DNA of 64,000 nt, from the NCBI GenBank assembly GCA_014871385.1, contig CM026426.1:108200565-108264564 (forward strand), written 5' to 3'. Positions within the stretch are counted from its first letter, which is position 1; each line of letters opens with the position of its first letter. Made by a program: the position numbers and the translations under genes. Below the pieces are notes generated by a model, which saw nothing but the letters and a program-made list of their open reading frames with translations, did not search any database and was not told the DNA's origin. Origin of the DNA: Ceratodon purpureus (lineage: Eukaryota > Streptophyta > Bryopsida > Pseudoditrichales > Ditrichaceae). Positions 35,401 through 47,751 of the stretch are shown here, in pieces.

Positions 35401-36790
35401 TGGGAACCGTGACCTCCGCAGCTGTGAGGTGTCTCTCATGATACTGGTTGATCTACACCCAACAAATCCTATCATTTCCGTTTGCTGGCAGCAAGGAGCC
35501 CTGAACTGCCAATTTCCAACTCATTTAAACGACACGATGAATTCGCTTAGACTTGTACCTTTTTCTCACAAACACCATTTGCCTCTATCACAACCATGCT
35601 GTACTGCCCAGGTACGTCATCTCCAAGTGCCATTGCAATTTCGTGCCGCATGTGGGATACTGGCCAGCCCTTGCCAACTTCGAATGTTGGCAGCAGGTTC
35701 CCCCTAAATATACAAGACACTTCGACGATCACCTCCTCTGGTAGGCGATCCATCGCTTCCCACTTACTGTTGGCAGCCCCCCTATACCTTGTATACATGA
35801 ACTTGATGTATAATGTCTGTCTTCCCACATGATAGCAGAAGACAATGTTGGACCTGTTGGCAACGCACTTGATGACATCTTGGCCAATGTGGAACTTCTC
35901 GTTCCATCCTGGGTTCATCAAACTGCTTAGCAGAGCCTCATATGGACTATTCAAAACAAACAGTGTAGGTGTCCGCCTAATGCTGTCAGCAGCAACCGCA
36001 AACAAATCAATCATAATATGGATTGGTATAAACCATTGCTGGTGGACGAAGCTGCTACCAGTTGTTGCTTTCATAGCATTTGCAAAATCGAAAGTGAGCT
36101 TTGTTCTAAACGCCTCAGATGTATGCATGTTTGGCAAAGGCCACTCCACATCGTTGAATCCTGGAAGCAGGAGTGCTTCAACCTTCCCGTACGGCGTGTC
36201 ACCTGTTGGAGGCAAATACAGACCACCAAGGAAGAATGTACCTATGTCCAGCAACTCCACGTGGCTCTGTCGATTCCGTGTTGCCTCCCCAATCTCGACA
36301 TGGAGCACAAGAATGGGACCAAGGATAGATGCGTGGTGTACCCAATCCTCCGGATGCGACGCGTACATGTAGTTTGCCATACCCTAATTGGTTGCTGCCT
36401 CTGCGGGATTCAAGCGTAGATGCCTCGGCTGATATGCATGCTGCACAAGCACCTTATCGAGGTCACATGCTCCATGCTCCGTGGAGATCCAGGAGAAATC
36501 TCTAATCTACGCTTTGAAGGCCCCCCAAAACATTTCTCCACCATGCCGCCTTGCCTCTCTACCCTAAGGCCCATCTGATGCTCGTTGCAGCATAACCCAT
36601 GAATCACGATCCACCCTCATGGAGATACAATTGCCCTCTCCGTCTTGAGTGTTATGCAGGATGACACTCTTTACGAGGAAGTTTGGCCGTCTAGCCATAC
36701 CACTAGAATGCACGAAATTTTCGATTGTGAATTCAAAAACTTACAGATGTTGTTGTCTCTGACATCAGCCCCAAGAACTACATGCTGTCA
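35400..36790 (-). pseudogene. Transposon-like gene with long readable frame, broken by three TAG codons and one frameshift
   Basis: The central ORF from ATG 36380 down to 35547 is intact for 277 codons (MANYMYASHPEDWVHHAS ... LPTFEVGKGWPVSHMRHEIA). The same frame continues upstream on the minus strand to about 36730, interrupted only by TAG at 36384-36386, 36507-36509 and 36564-36566. Blocks there are HGGEMFWGAF, IRDFSWISTEHGACDLDK and VILHNTQDGEGNCISMRV. Further upstream, near 36730, a T run shifts the frame (GADVRDNNICKF on the far side). Downstream a likely next exon reads YHERHLTAAEVTVPKRIK. The C-terminal block of the central ORF has a ubiquitin-like feel, but I cannot name a fold. The reading order suggests a long transposon protein. 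Confidence 0.5.
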
Positions 36791-37700
36791 ACACACCCTC
36801 CGCCATCACGAACGGCTAATTCCAACTTCCATGGCGTCGCAAGCAAGGTACGAGCTATCCTAAACCTCATCTCGAAACCCCAATTCCCAACTCAGGTACT
36901 CTCTCCAACCTATGTGGATGCAAGCCCGCTGGCAGCGTTTGGGAGACCACTACAACTAAATCCTAAATCTCTATTGCACAATGCGTGACCACCCACAACC
37001 CAAATCAAAAAACCTGATGAAGCCTTTGGAGGCCTCAACCGCTCCATTCTGGTTGACAACGCAACCGCGACAACTCTCTCACAGGAACGCATGAGGTTCC
37101 AAATGACCGTTGGCAGCATTTTGACATCAACACCTTCTGCACGTTGCATCTCAAAGGTGGAGCAGCAACTCGATTCCGGTAGGTGGCTAAGCCGAGTCAA
37201 TTTTGCAGGAATTCATAAAGCCCACCACTGCTGACACCCTTCTCCCTGCTTGGATTCCGTGCACTTAGAGGCTCTGCTCTCAACTTGCGGAAATACACGT
37301 GCGAGGGTGCACACGCCTTTCTGCAGGACTACTGGCTAGACCCCTTAAGAATCGATTTGGCAACTTGCTCGCACCTTGGGTGCCAGCGGATAAAGTGCAC
37401 GGGCATGGCCAAATTTTTAGGCACGTGGGAAACCGAAAGGTTCTTTGCAGACCGCGGATTTCCCCTAATGAGAGCGCTCCGTCAACAAAGCACGCCAATA
37501 ACTGTGCCTCAGCCCTATCATTGAAGGGCAAAGTAGACAAATTGTGCATGCTTCCAGCCCTTGCCTTAGGATGCATTGTCTCATTGGATTCCGGCACGCC
37601 CCTATAGGTACAACAATATTTCTTGACCATTTCGCAGTTGCCGGCATGCAGTTGTCCTAACTTCAAAGAGATGGCTATTAAAGGTATCGAAAAACGGGGT
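36791..37700. other. Decayed sequence, probably the 5' part of the adjacent minus-strand element
   Basis: Minus-strand frames at 37280-37666 (e.g. KLGQLHAGNCEMVKKYCC) and 36910-37200 read partly protein-like, but no continuous gene can be built. Assigned as probable upstream remnant only. Confidence 0.3.
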
Positions 37701-38393
37701 CGGTAGACGAATTGTAAACATCAGTACTTTTTGTTTACTATAGTATGTGGTTTAGACTCAGAATCAGACACGTTCATTCCTGCTGCAAGTTTTAGCTTCA
37801 ACAAAGTGAAGCGAGTTTTACAAGGTGTTTTAGAGAAGTACCTTCAGTCTTAGAGTTTTCTATTTCTTCAGAGGGACATATAGATGGAGGGTTTGTTATA
37901 ATCATGATGTAGTGAGACTAAAAGGGCTACTACAAGATATTTGAATCACCACATGTATTTCAGTATTCCAAAATTGCTTGGCCCTTTTGGAGTACTTATA
38001 ATTATCAATATATTGAAGTTGTTTGTTTTTAACTTGACTCAGTACGTTTTTTAATTACTGATACAATAACTCTCAATTTCATATAATAGTAATACTCATT
38101 CACCAAAACAAAAATTTGTATCATATAACTAATACACTTATGCATCACCTTAGTGATACAATAAATTTCATTTTAAAGTATATTTCTTATTGTTTAATTT
38201 ACCACGTTGACCACATTTTTCACTGATATATTTTTATTCTTTTCAGTATCAAAGCACTTAATTGTCCACGGTCATAGGTCCTAAAATTTACTAAGATTAG
38301 AAGATTTTTTTTTATTAATGACGGTTAGTCCAAAAATACCTTAAAACTTACTGCTTAAAGTTTCATTTTCATCAAAAAATCTTTGAACTTACT

Positions 38394-38428
38394 GCTCACC
38401 GCTCACCGCTCACCGCTCACCGCTCACC
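38394..38428. repeat. Heptamer tandem repeat (GCTCACC)5
   Basis: Five exact copies of GCTCACC in an AT-rich setting, followed by the degenerate GCTCTAC. Confidence 0.9.
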
Positions 38429-39483
38429 GCTCTACGCCCTCAAAATAGCTTCGCTCCAATCTACATACACAAGTAAGGCACACTTTATGACTCACTAATT
38501 CAGATGAGTCTTTGAAGAATATATCACAAATCTACATGCAAGAATTGAGATATATAAATTCAATTTAATATGTATCCACAAAGAAGAATTGCAGTCCGAT
38601 ATATACGAGATAATTATAGAGGTATATTTGTACAAAGTTTGAATCATGTGACAGTCCTTCTACCAACATTCACTTCAATCATGTGAGCCCTCACTCGACA
38701 TTATAGTATAATATATGATATGATCATTAATATAAAGATAAACATCAATGTATTTTTGATATTTCAAGCTTGTATTATTTAGATTTTTTTTAAATTACAA
38801 CTTAGACATGGTGATAAAAAAGATTTTTATACCATGTGTTCAAAGAATTTTTATTGATTGATTTTCTACAATGTGTGCCTATATATGTATAAATCTCTGC
38901 ACAATACACTTGCTATGTGTACATAATGCACTTACAGATGGTATGTATTAAAGAAACACTAAAATGCAATAAATGTAAGTAGTCTCGGTAGACAAGTGTT
39001 AATATGGCTATTTTCATATTTGTAATATATATGGGCATACAATCTTTCATTCAAATACATTCTAGAAAGTTTGTGGGCAGATAAGGGGGAGAGCAAAATA
39101 AAGTGGACCACAAAGTGCAAAATGTGATCACTAAGAAGTGAATATGAAGTGTGTTGTTTTTTAAAGCTCAAAGCTGATCTTGAGCATTTTGGCGTAGTTT
39201 TTGAACAATGATTGCAAGAATGATGGACAACACTAGGATGTCTATTTGCTAGAATTTGCTAAAATCTTGCAACTGTAGAAATAATGATTGATGTCCAACA
39301 CTTCTAAAAGGTATCTAATTGTCATATTCCAGCCATCCTTTGTACTATACAACAAGTCATTAGATCATTGAAAATTTGATCTCTTACATTCTGAACATCC
39401 TGGAAGAGAATGTGCATGGACAAGCAATATGAAGAAGTGCCATTGAAATGGCTTTGATTGTTTCAATCTTTAGAAGTACAATT

Positions 39484-39670
39484 TTTGGCATGGATAGAGT
39501 ACACTTGCATGGATAGAATGAATGTGCATGGACAAAATAAATGTGCATGGATAGGGTAATCTTATATGGATAGGATAAGCCTGCATGGATAGGATAAATT
39601 TGCATGGATTGGGAAACATATGCTTAAGGTATAGGTGCATGGACAAGGTAAACTTGCATGGACAATGTGA
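39484..39670. repeat. Degenerate minisatellite of 17-20-bp units (GCATGGATAGGATAA type)
   Basis: About ten imperfect units, mostly GCATGGAYARRRTAAA with a variable 2-5-bp tail, run consecutively. Related single units continue to the left (39412) and right (to about 39925). Confidence 0.75.
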
Positions 39671-42316
39671 AGCTAAATTGAGAAGATAAAGTTGTTCAGG
39701 TAGGATTCAAATAAATACACAAGGTAAATTAATAAAGAAGGAACAAAGCAGCGGAGACAAAGTGACTTGCAGAGTGCATAGGTAGAATTGAAATATATAC
39801 GTAAGGTAAACAAGCATGGAAGGAACAAAGCAGCATAGACACAATGACGTGCATAGATAGAATTACGAGTAAATCTATATTGATAGAATAAATTAGTGTG
39901 CACATGATAAACATGCATGAAAAAGATATACTTTGATGCATAGACTAAATGAAATGATATCTAGGTTTATATATTCAGCTTTGACCATGGTTGATTTTAT
40001 TTTTTTAATTTTTTTTTGTCTTTTCGTCTAAAAATCATAAGTTGATAGTTATGAAGGAATGAAAGTGAAATGAAGTGTCTTATTCTACTATGTGCTTTGA
40101 CCTTAAATTCTTTGGAACACACATAGCAAAAATTTAAAGTTGATTTTTTTAAATTTTAAATAATGGACGATTAAGCTAACATCTGATTAACATCTTATTT
40201 TGATTTTTGAAAATTTAATTCAGTCATTTTCTATATTTTAGAGTATAAGTAGATATTGTATTAAGAAGGATTGATATTTAAAATATCAAAAGTCCACAAC
40301 AAATCAATTTGAAACATACAATTTCAAAACCAACTTTAAAAATTTATAACCTATTTTTTATATAATATTTTAAAGAACATATTCTATATTGTATTGAAAT
40401 CCATTTTCAACCAACTATTTGAAGGTATTTTTCTCCTTCCATCAATATCTTTTTCCATTTTCTACAAAATCCATTTAATCATAATTAGGTATAAATTGAT
40501 TACAATCATAATTAGCTTAAATATGAGTTTGTTAGGGTCTCTAAAAATTCTTCTAAGTCTAGTCCAATGAGATCGAGCAAAATGGATTCTTTATGAACGC
40601 GGTGCTTCTATGAGCTGATATATGCAGAGCATTTCAAAAGGATACCTCGTCCTCCATGTGTAGCACCGCACAATTCAATCTCGTAGTTTTACCTGATTAT
40701 GTTTAGTTGGAGTGCTCTAGTTTTATGCCGCAGGGGTAGTAGTTTTGTTGAGACGTTGCTGCAAGGCTACATGCGTGGTGCCAACATCACAACTTTAGTC
40801 AAATGAAGCATGAGAACGCCGAAGTTCTAGATGAAGCTTGTGTGTAGAAACTTGCATCATCGTTGTCGCGCTCCACTGCCATGCGCACCGTCTTGCAGGC
40901 CTTTCATGCTTTGTTGCTCGTACCCTGTGCATGACACGGAGAGGATTTCTTGCGGACGGCGAGCCTGCATGAAGAGCGCTAGCCGAGAGGGTTGTAGTCA
41001 CTAGTAGGTTGGAGTCACTGACAGGGTAGAGTCACCTGCTCGCACTTGTGAGTCCATTCCACCACAACGCTAAGCCACCATCGACATGGTTTGCCATGCA
41101 GCCAGCGCAGCCATGCAACCCATACCCCCACCAAGTACGGTCTCTTGCTCTTCTCTCAATTTTTGTGAGAGTATAATTGAAACTTCCCAAATGATTTGAA
41201 TGTCTGTCTATTGAGAAATTGCGCAAAAATTTACCATGAAAAAAGATGCATGGATCTTGCACAAGAGCCGAAGGATTTCCTAATGAAGGGGATTTGGTTT
41301 CTGAGGGCAAAGGTGTATCATGAGTTTAAGCTCAAGGTTTTGGCATTAAGCTCTCTTGATGAGCAGTAATTTCCTGTGCATTGACTTGGACATACGAGAA
41401 TCAACAATTAACAATCGACTCATTGTAGAATGTCTAGGAAGAGCGATGATGTTCTACATCCAATAAATTTTTGGTTTTGATGTGTGCAGATCTATATATG
41501 GTAGAAGTAGGGGCCTATTTGGGTTGACACCTACGTTTGTCAAAAGCACTGTCCAAACACATACCACACCTTTGACAGCATTGTTGGGAGCTCTTGATTT
41601 GTTTATTCCAAAACCTAGCAGAAAATCCCGACAACACATGGCAAGCCTTCGAAAGCATTTTACATCTGAGTATATAGAAATACATGGCTGACATCAAAGT
41701 CAACTCCTCAAAGCCAATGTGTAGGCACCTCGGAACTTGGACGGAATGACAATAAATGTGAAGTCCCTAATTTTTCATGAAACTAAGAAACAAACTGACA
41801 GATACCATATGGCACACAGACGATACAAACTAAAGAAGAGAGTAACTCCGAAAGAAAAAGAAGGTGAATCAAGAATCTTGTTTATTCCTGACGAAAGGGG
41901 GTGACTAAAGGAGGGTGATCCTGAAAACCAAAGGCCCTGCTTTCCGGCCAACCCCTACGTGCCAGTGTTTGTTCTAGTTCTCTCACTGTCTTAAAAACCC
42001 GTTTCAACGTTGGGATGAATCCGGCTTCTGAGAGATTTTAAGTTTAGATAGTTTAAATGATACAAATACTTAATATATTATGGAGCATCTGATTCATTAT
42101 ACATGTAGGAAATAACTATCAACCTATTCATTATATACATGTATTTTGGATGAGCAACCATGCACTTTTCAAAAATTCAAAAATTCAAAAGCAATAAGCA
42201 GCAACCGAGAAGACACAAAGATCAACCTATTGCTAGAATCAAGTACTTCACAACTTATACTTTTTTTTTAACTGATATGTCTTTGACACAATTGGAATTC
42301 ATTCAAGACTTTCAGT

Positions 42317-42487
42317 ACATTCAAGAACATGTTATACATTCAAGAACATGTTATACATTCAAGAACATGTTATACATTCAAGAACATGTTATACATTCAA
42401 GAACATGTTATACATTCAAGAAGATGTTATACATTCAAGAACATGTTATACATTCAAGAACATGTTATACATTCAAGAACATGTTAT
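42317..42487. repeat. 19-bp tandem repeat, 9 copies
   Basis: Nine head-to-tail copies of ACATTCAAGAACATGTTAT, one with a single C-to-G change (copy 6). The unit contains the inverted repeat ACATGTT. Because 19 is not a multiple of three and the unit lacks stops, it generates a spurious repetitive ORF in every frame. Homogeneity implies recent expansion. Confidence 0.95.
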
Positions 42488-43793
42488 AGAAAACAAAAGC
42501 TGCTAGGGTGATTCAAAGAGAGACTCAACGTCTAGAAGGAACTCAATTCAAAATTTACAAAATTACCTAGAAAACTGGGCACGTCATTGTTGTCTATGAA
42601 ATCCTGAATTATCCTTAGTGATTGAAATGTCTGCTAGCTATGTTACCAATGACAGAGATCAAGGCTACTAAGTTTTCCTTAAATAGTGCAATTGCAACCA
42701 AAGATCTGAACCACTTGAATCCGCTTCACTTACAAACAACTCCTTAGCCCGCTTCTTACGTGAAGAACCAGCCGGATTCAATTGGCAATAGTGTCATTCT
42801 ATCCATGAAATGCCATGTACCAATGTTGCCATAAGGTAGTTGGACCAATTTCAGCCTGAATTTGAGGTTTGCACATTTAGACTTCTGAAAGAAAAGATTT
42901 TTGATTTTTGGATGCTCCGCAAAGCTATTGCAAAGGCATCCCCCCCAAAAAACATTTTTGGAGCATTTCAACAATTTTCTAAGTATTTTTAAAAATGAAG
43001 GCATAGAGTGGCCAATAACCGCTCATAAAGTCATGGTGTTCATGAGAGGATGGATTTTGAAAATAGAGCGCTTGTGCACGAGTTCAAACCAATCAGAAAT
43101 TCTCAAATTTTCCAAGCATGGGCGGAATTAGAACATGCTTCGACACTTTCTAAAGCCAGGCTGGTTGGTTTCTGACACACAACCTTCAAACAGTAACGGG
43201 CCGAAATAAGACCCGGGCGCCAATTAGTCCCACTACATTAGATAAGCTAAGGTTGTCTAAGACGCATTTGATATGTGCATAAAAAAAACTCTTTTAGACT
43301 AATCAGCTCAATTTCAAAGTCGCGTATCAAAAATACCCTAATCCTGTGAGGGCACTCCACCTCTCTCGGAGCTCTTTTGATCTCCAGATACAATAACACC
43401 CCGGTTACAGCATCCACAGTTGTCCCTTAAGTGTTAGCTTCTAAAGGTCCTTCGACGAATAATTTGAGTGCTATTATAGGTTTGGTTGAATTGTGGTCCT
43501 ATCTTAAAGGTAACCTGTAAAGTGATTTTTTACTTGGGTTTGGTTTTCTTTCACAAATTGTTGTAGGATTTTGTAACAACCAAGTGTAGTAGAAAAAAGA
43601 TAGAAAGATGAGAGCTTGAAACTTTTTATTCACGGCAGTTAAGGTTGGCCTTGAACGGCCTGAAGTTTATAGGTCGACGACCCTTTAAAAGTTACGGCCT
43701 GGATGAGAAAGATGTTTAGAGGTCACCACTGGGAGTTCATAGAACCCTTAAGCTTCTAACACAAATGAAGTCGGAGGAAGGTTTAAAGGCTTA

Positions 43794-44822
43794 GAGCATC
43801 TCCACCTGTTGGCTCGAACGGGGATGCCAACGAAGTGGATGCCGGTGCTCCATTTGGGTGCCGGTCGCGGCCCGCTGCAGAGCCCCCACCCATGCTCCCG
43901 CCTCGAAGCCATTGTAGACCATTCCGGGCCTTATCCGGCCCCACCTTGCCTCGGCCTATAGCCTTGAGGCTCCCCCGTCCCCCCTCGCACCCCATCGCCC
44001 ACCTCACGCCCACTTTGTGTTTGTGAGCCATGGAAGCATTTAGGGCAAGGTTGGCGGGAGCCTAAGTAGCGTGGATAGAGGATGATGAAAAGGGCAAGTT
44101 GCAGATGTAGTAGGTTGTGACTAATATGACTACTGGCCCTTTTCAGCATTAGTCACAATAGTCACAACCTACTCAACCAAATCAAAATACACGTAAGATT
44201 GATAATGAAGACACACATTATGGACTCACGGGGATTAAATCGGTAGTCCCGCACTCACTCCTGAGGTTACCTCAACAATTCTATTTGTAGAGTCAAGCAA
44301 ATTTGACTACTTCTCTGATTCGTAGAGGAAGAGACTCATTGGATTAGGGTTTCAAATGGTGTAGTGGGTGTCCCTGCTTTATATACCCGGATTCTCAGTT
44401 TAAAAGGCACTACCTAGGGCTGATTTTATTTACAAATGATATAGGCCATGAAGGCTTAAACCAACATTTACTTTTTGTCTATTTCTCACAACATTTTCAT
44501 GGTATCCATTTAATTCGATGGATTGCAAATTGCTATTAAACTCTATGCACATTACCGCCACCCTCTCCACTTGCTTCTTCCTCCCCTCTGCCACCCTCTC
44601 TGCGTGCTTCTTCCTCCTTGCCACCATCATGAAAAACCGTCAAGCAAGGTAAGATTTCCGAAATCCAAGGTGTTTCGCGTGAAGAAATGGTCACTGGAGG
44701 TTGCCGGGCTGGTGGTTTGAGCGGGGCCGGAGGTGATTTTGCCGTTGGCGCCGACCCAATGGCCAGTTCATTGCAGCACCTGACTGTTGGTGCCACCGTT
44801 GGAGCCCACGGTGGAGATGCTC
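43794..44822. mobile_element. PIF/Harbinger-like non-autonomous element, 1,029 bp, TTA target-site duplication
   Basis: The left end is GAGCATCTCCACC and the right end is GGTGGAGATGCTC. Similarity of the inverted ends extends for about 40 bp with small gaps (GGCTC-AACGG-...CCAAC). TTA at 43791-43793 is repeated at 44823-44825. No transposase is encoded. A nested hairpin (AGTAGGTTGTGACTA versus TAGTCACAACCTACT) lies at about 44108-44173. Confidence 0.8.
44108..44173. repeat. Short inverted repeat (hairpin) within the 44-kb element
   Basis: AGTAGGTTGTGACTA on the left arm is matched by TAGTCACAACCTACT on the right arm with a loop of about 34 bp. It may be the boundary of a nested insertion or an internal foldback. 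Confidence 0.7.
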
Positions 44823-45100
44823 TTATAGGACGATTGGGATGCTCTTACCTCGGCCGTGCACGGTCTTGGGCCTGGGCAATGGAGCCGGAGGTAGGGGATA
44901 GATGATGATGGGCAGTCGAATGTGCACCGGCACAGATCCTCGATCCATCGCTGAGTAGGAGTAGTTATGCCAATACTAGATTCCGTGCCTAAAAGAATAT
45001 GACTCATCGTGGCCCCTCTCTGTCTGTCTCTGTTGGATAGTCGTCGTCGTCATCATTATTGTTGTTGTTGCCCGATCAGCATCTCCGCCATGTTCACAAA

Positions 45101-45109
45101 TTAGGGTTT
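45101..45109 (+). promoter_or_regulatory. Telo-box (TTAGGGTTT) upstream of the reductase gene
   Basis: TTAGGGTTT, the reverse complement of AAACCCTAA, lies 131 bp before the ATG. Telo-boxes are common in 5' regions of plant growth and translation-related genes. A repeated TTGGG tract follows at 45187-45216, and a tiny upstream ORF begins at ATG 45090. Confidence 0.45.
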
Positions 45110-45239
45110 TGGAGATCCGGGAGGGTTCTGTGTTTCGTTTTGTTTCAAGGTTTTTGTTTGTTTGTTGGAGTAGCTAGCTGGTGAGTTTGGTTGGGTTGGG
45201 TTGGGTCGGGTGGGTTCGCGGGGCGAGGGGGCGGAGGCG

Positions 45240-46381
45240 ATGGAGGGGAACGCAGAGGCATCTGCAGCAGGAGCAGCAGTGGGGTTCGATGAGGGGTGGT
45301 ACGGGGCAGCGCTGGGGGCGTTCTTCGCCATGACCGTGCTCATGTTCGTCATCGTTAATTTCTTCATCAGTGCGCCGTACGGGCGCCATGTGCGACGCGG
45401 ATGGGGATTCGGCGTGGCGGTGCGCGAGGCGTGGATTATCATGGAGTCGCCGGCGTTGTTCGTCATGGCTCTCGTCTACCATACGGGCCAATTCCACTCG
45501 CTTCATGTCCCCCACATCCTTCTCAGGTGCGTTTCACTGTCGTGCCCTTTGCCTTTCCCACCCCTTGTTACCGCTGCATAAACCACATTTCTTGCACCAT
45601 GGGTTTAGAATGCTCAGAGCTTGGTTTGGTTTCATTAAACCCACATACACAGGCTTTACTGTACCATCGAATCACATGCTTTATTTATTTGATCAATTTG
45701 AATATTTATCGTTGAATGATTTTTTTCTTTCCTTTGCTTCATTCCTGGTAGTTTTTACTTCGCCCCTAAGTTTGTTGTTGGGAAGGTTTTCGAGGTGCTT
45801 TCATAAGTTCTGCTTTTGAGCTAGGTTCAAGCTGAGCAGTGATGACGTTGCTTGTTGCCAGGTTGCATCAAATGCACTACATCCACCGGACGCTCATATT
45901 TCCGTTCCGCATGCGAGCCGATGGGAAAGCCATGCCGGTGTCTGTGGTGGCCGCTGGGTTTCTCTTCAACGTGTTCAATTCGTATCTGCAAGCACGGTGG
46001 ATATCGCACTATGGAACTTACCCTACGCCGTGGCTCTCGAGCCCCCAGTTCTTGCTGGGCGCCTTGCTCTTCTTCGGGGGATTTGCAGGCAATATCTGGG
46101 CAGACAACGTGTTGTTGAACCTGCGTTCTGACAAAGAGGACCGCTCCTACAAGATCCCGAGAGGGTTTTTGTACGAATATGTCTCGTGCCCCAACTATTT
46201 CTGCGAGGTGGTGGAGTGGCTCGGGTGGGCAATCATGACCAACTCCCTTGCAGGCTTTGCATTTTTTGTGGCTACTCTGGCAAACTTAGGACCCCGTGCA
46301 AAGGCTCATCACCAGTGGTATTACAAGAAGTTCAGCGATTATCCGAGGAGTCGCAAGGCTCTCACACCTTTCATTTATTGA
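45240..46381 (+). CDS. DET2: Steroid 5-alpha-reductase (DET2-like), 2 exons, 268 aa
   Basis: Join 45240-45526 and 45862-46381 (807 nt), phase-matched at AG|GTGCGT and TTGCCAG|G. The enzyme is an NADPH-dependent membrane reductase of the endoplasmic reticulum. In seed plants DET2 reduces campestenone-type 3-oxo-delta-4 steroids on the way to brassinosteroids; in other plants the substrate may differ. Length fits the family (about 260 aa). The N-terminus has hydrophobic segments (residues about 18-45 and 70-90). Exon 2 carries HYIHRTLIFPFRMR, GKAMPVSVV, RWISHYGTYPTPWL, YKIPRGFLYEYVSCPNYF and EVVEWLGWA, then the HH-WYYKKFSDYPRSRKALTPF C-terminus typical of the family. E211 and E214 lie in the block corresponding to the Glu mutated in the Arabidopsis det2-1 allele. 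No lesions. The 335-nt intron is at a single position. ATG 45240 is preferred over upstream in-frame non-ATG codons. Confidence 0.92.
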
Positions 46382-47648
46382 AAGATTAGATCAAATAATT
46401 AAAAGCATACTACTACTACTAGTATGGTATTTTGTAGCATAAATGTTAAAGCTTCTTGCCAGGTTCGTTTTCCCGTTCTACGATGTATCTTTCGGTGATT
46501 TGTATAATTAAGGTACAGGGGTTTTTCCGTTGCCCTTCGACAAGCAGAATAGATCTGCAAAATTGTAGACTAGCAAGTACAGGTGATCAGGATAATATTA
46601 TGAAGCACTTTTGCTTCCGAGTTGCAGATGTTTCAAAAATTCGGATAGTGTAATTTATGTTGTACACCGATGATTTTATTCAAAAGTTCTTTCAGTGATT
46701 ATGTAAGTCACTTAAGGTATGACTACTGAATATGTTGCTCAAAATTGATTCTAAAGCTATTACCAATAAAACATTGTTAACTACCTAAGTCAGACTTAGT
46801 TATTGTGAATTTTATAAGTGAGTGACTTATTGATATATGATTTAGGACAGACATCTGTACCTTGAAAAGTAAACAAAGTTGGTATATTGATTATTAGTGG
46901 AATACATAAACTTATGGAATATGAACAAGATAATAGAATTAGTGAAAATAAAAATCAATGTAACAAACTTTCAAACACCAAAAATATCACATAGTACATG
47001 TGTTGTACTTGAAAGTATGTTGTGTAATTTCAAGTATTTGCAATATTTTTGTATTTTGTTTATAGATATTTTGATGGTTGTAAACTCCAAATTCAAAATC
47101 TTATTTTTTTGGATGAGATATGTTATAATTCTCCAACTTTGAACATCAAGATTCAAAATCCAACCATGGCTAATTCCCTATTAAGATATGCGCTCAAAAA
47201 TAATAATAATCTCAAAAATTATGATTTGCACTTAAAAATTCATTATAGGACATGTGCTCAAAAAGCTCTCTAATTCCAAAACATGGGTGGGGTGGATGCT
47301 TACAAATCAAGAGGACACACTTGGACAAAGGCAAACCATTATCGAGTAATCCGAAACATCCTGTCAATGACAATTTTTAAACATTTCCAGCAGTGTTGAC
47401 AACGGCATCCATAACCTAAGAAAGTATCAGTTTTGCACAGTGACTTGCATTTCCTTTGAGATTGAAATGATTGAATTGGTGAGCATGTAGCCCTATTGAA
47501 CTGTCCTAATTCCTCTCCATCAACAGCCCTAACTATTACAGTCCAATTCAGATTCTTTTCAATTAGAACCTACATAGAACTAATTCTAGCTGAAAAAGAT
47601 GTAAAGAGGCCAGCAGCTTACAGATGCTATAATCCTAGCCATTCGAAG

Positions 47649-47713
47649 GAAGAAGAAGAAGAAAAAAGAAAAAGAAAAAAGAAAAAGAAAAAAGAAAAAG
47701 AAAAAAGAAAAAG

Positions 47714-47744
<31 letters not shown>

Positions 47745-47751
47745 AAAAAAA
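47649..47751. repeat. Purine-rich simple repeat (GAAAAA/AAG)n and poly-A
   Basis: Reiterated GAAAAA units pass into nearly pure A. The Lys/Glu ORF across it on the plus strand and the Phe-rich one on the minus strand are artefacts. Confidence 0.9.

Larger units (their letters stand above)
37701..43790. other. AT-rich intergenic DNA with minisatellites
   Basis: No coding gene is supported across 6 kb. Identifiable content is the three repeat blocks listed separately (38394, 39484, 42317). A longer diverged duplication is seen around 39720-39780 versus 39800-39860, sharing GAAGGAACAAAGCAGC. Confidence 0.5.

Noticed and set aside
39384..39941. Minus-strand His/Tyr/Leu-rich ORFs
   Set aside because: They are products of the GCATGGATAGG-type minisatellite.
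42317..42487. CRISPR-like direct repeats
   Set aside because: The units are contiguous, without unique spacers, and the genome is eukaryotic.
42160..42511. Repetitive ORFs with an IQEHVIHSRTC-type motif
   Set aside because: They arise from a stop-free 19-bp minisatellite read in all frames.
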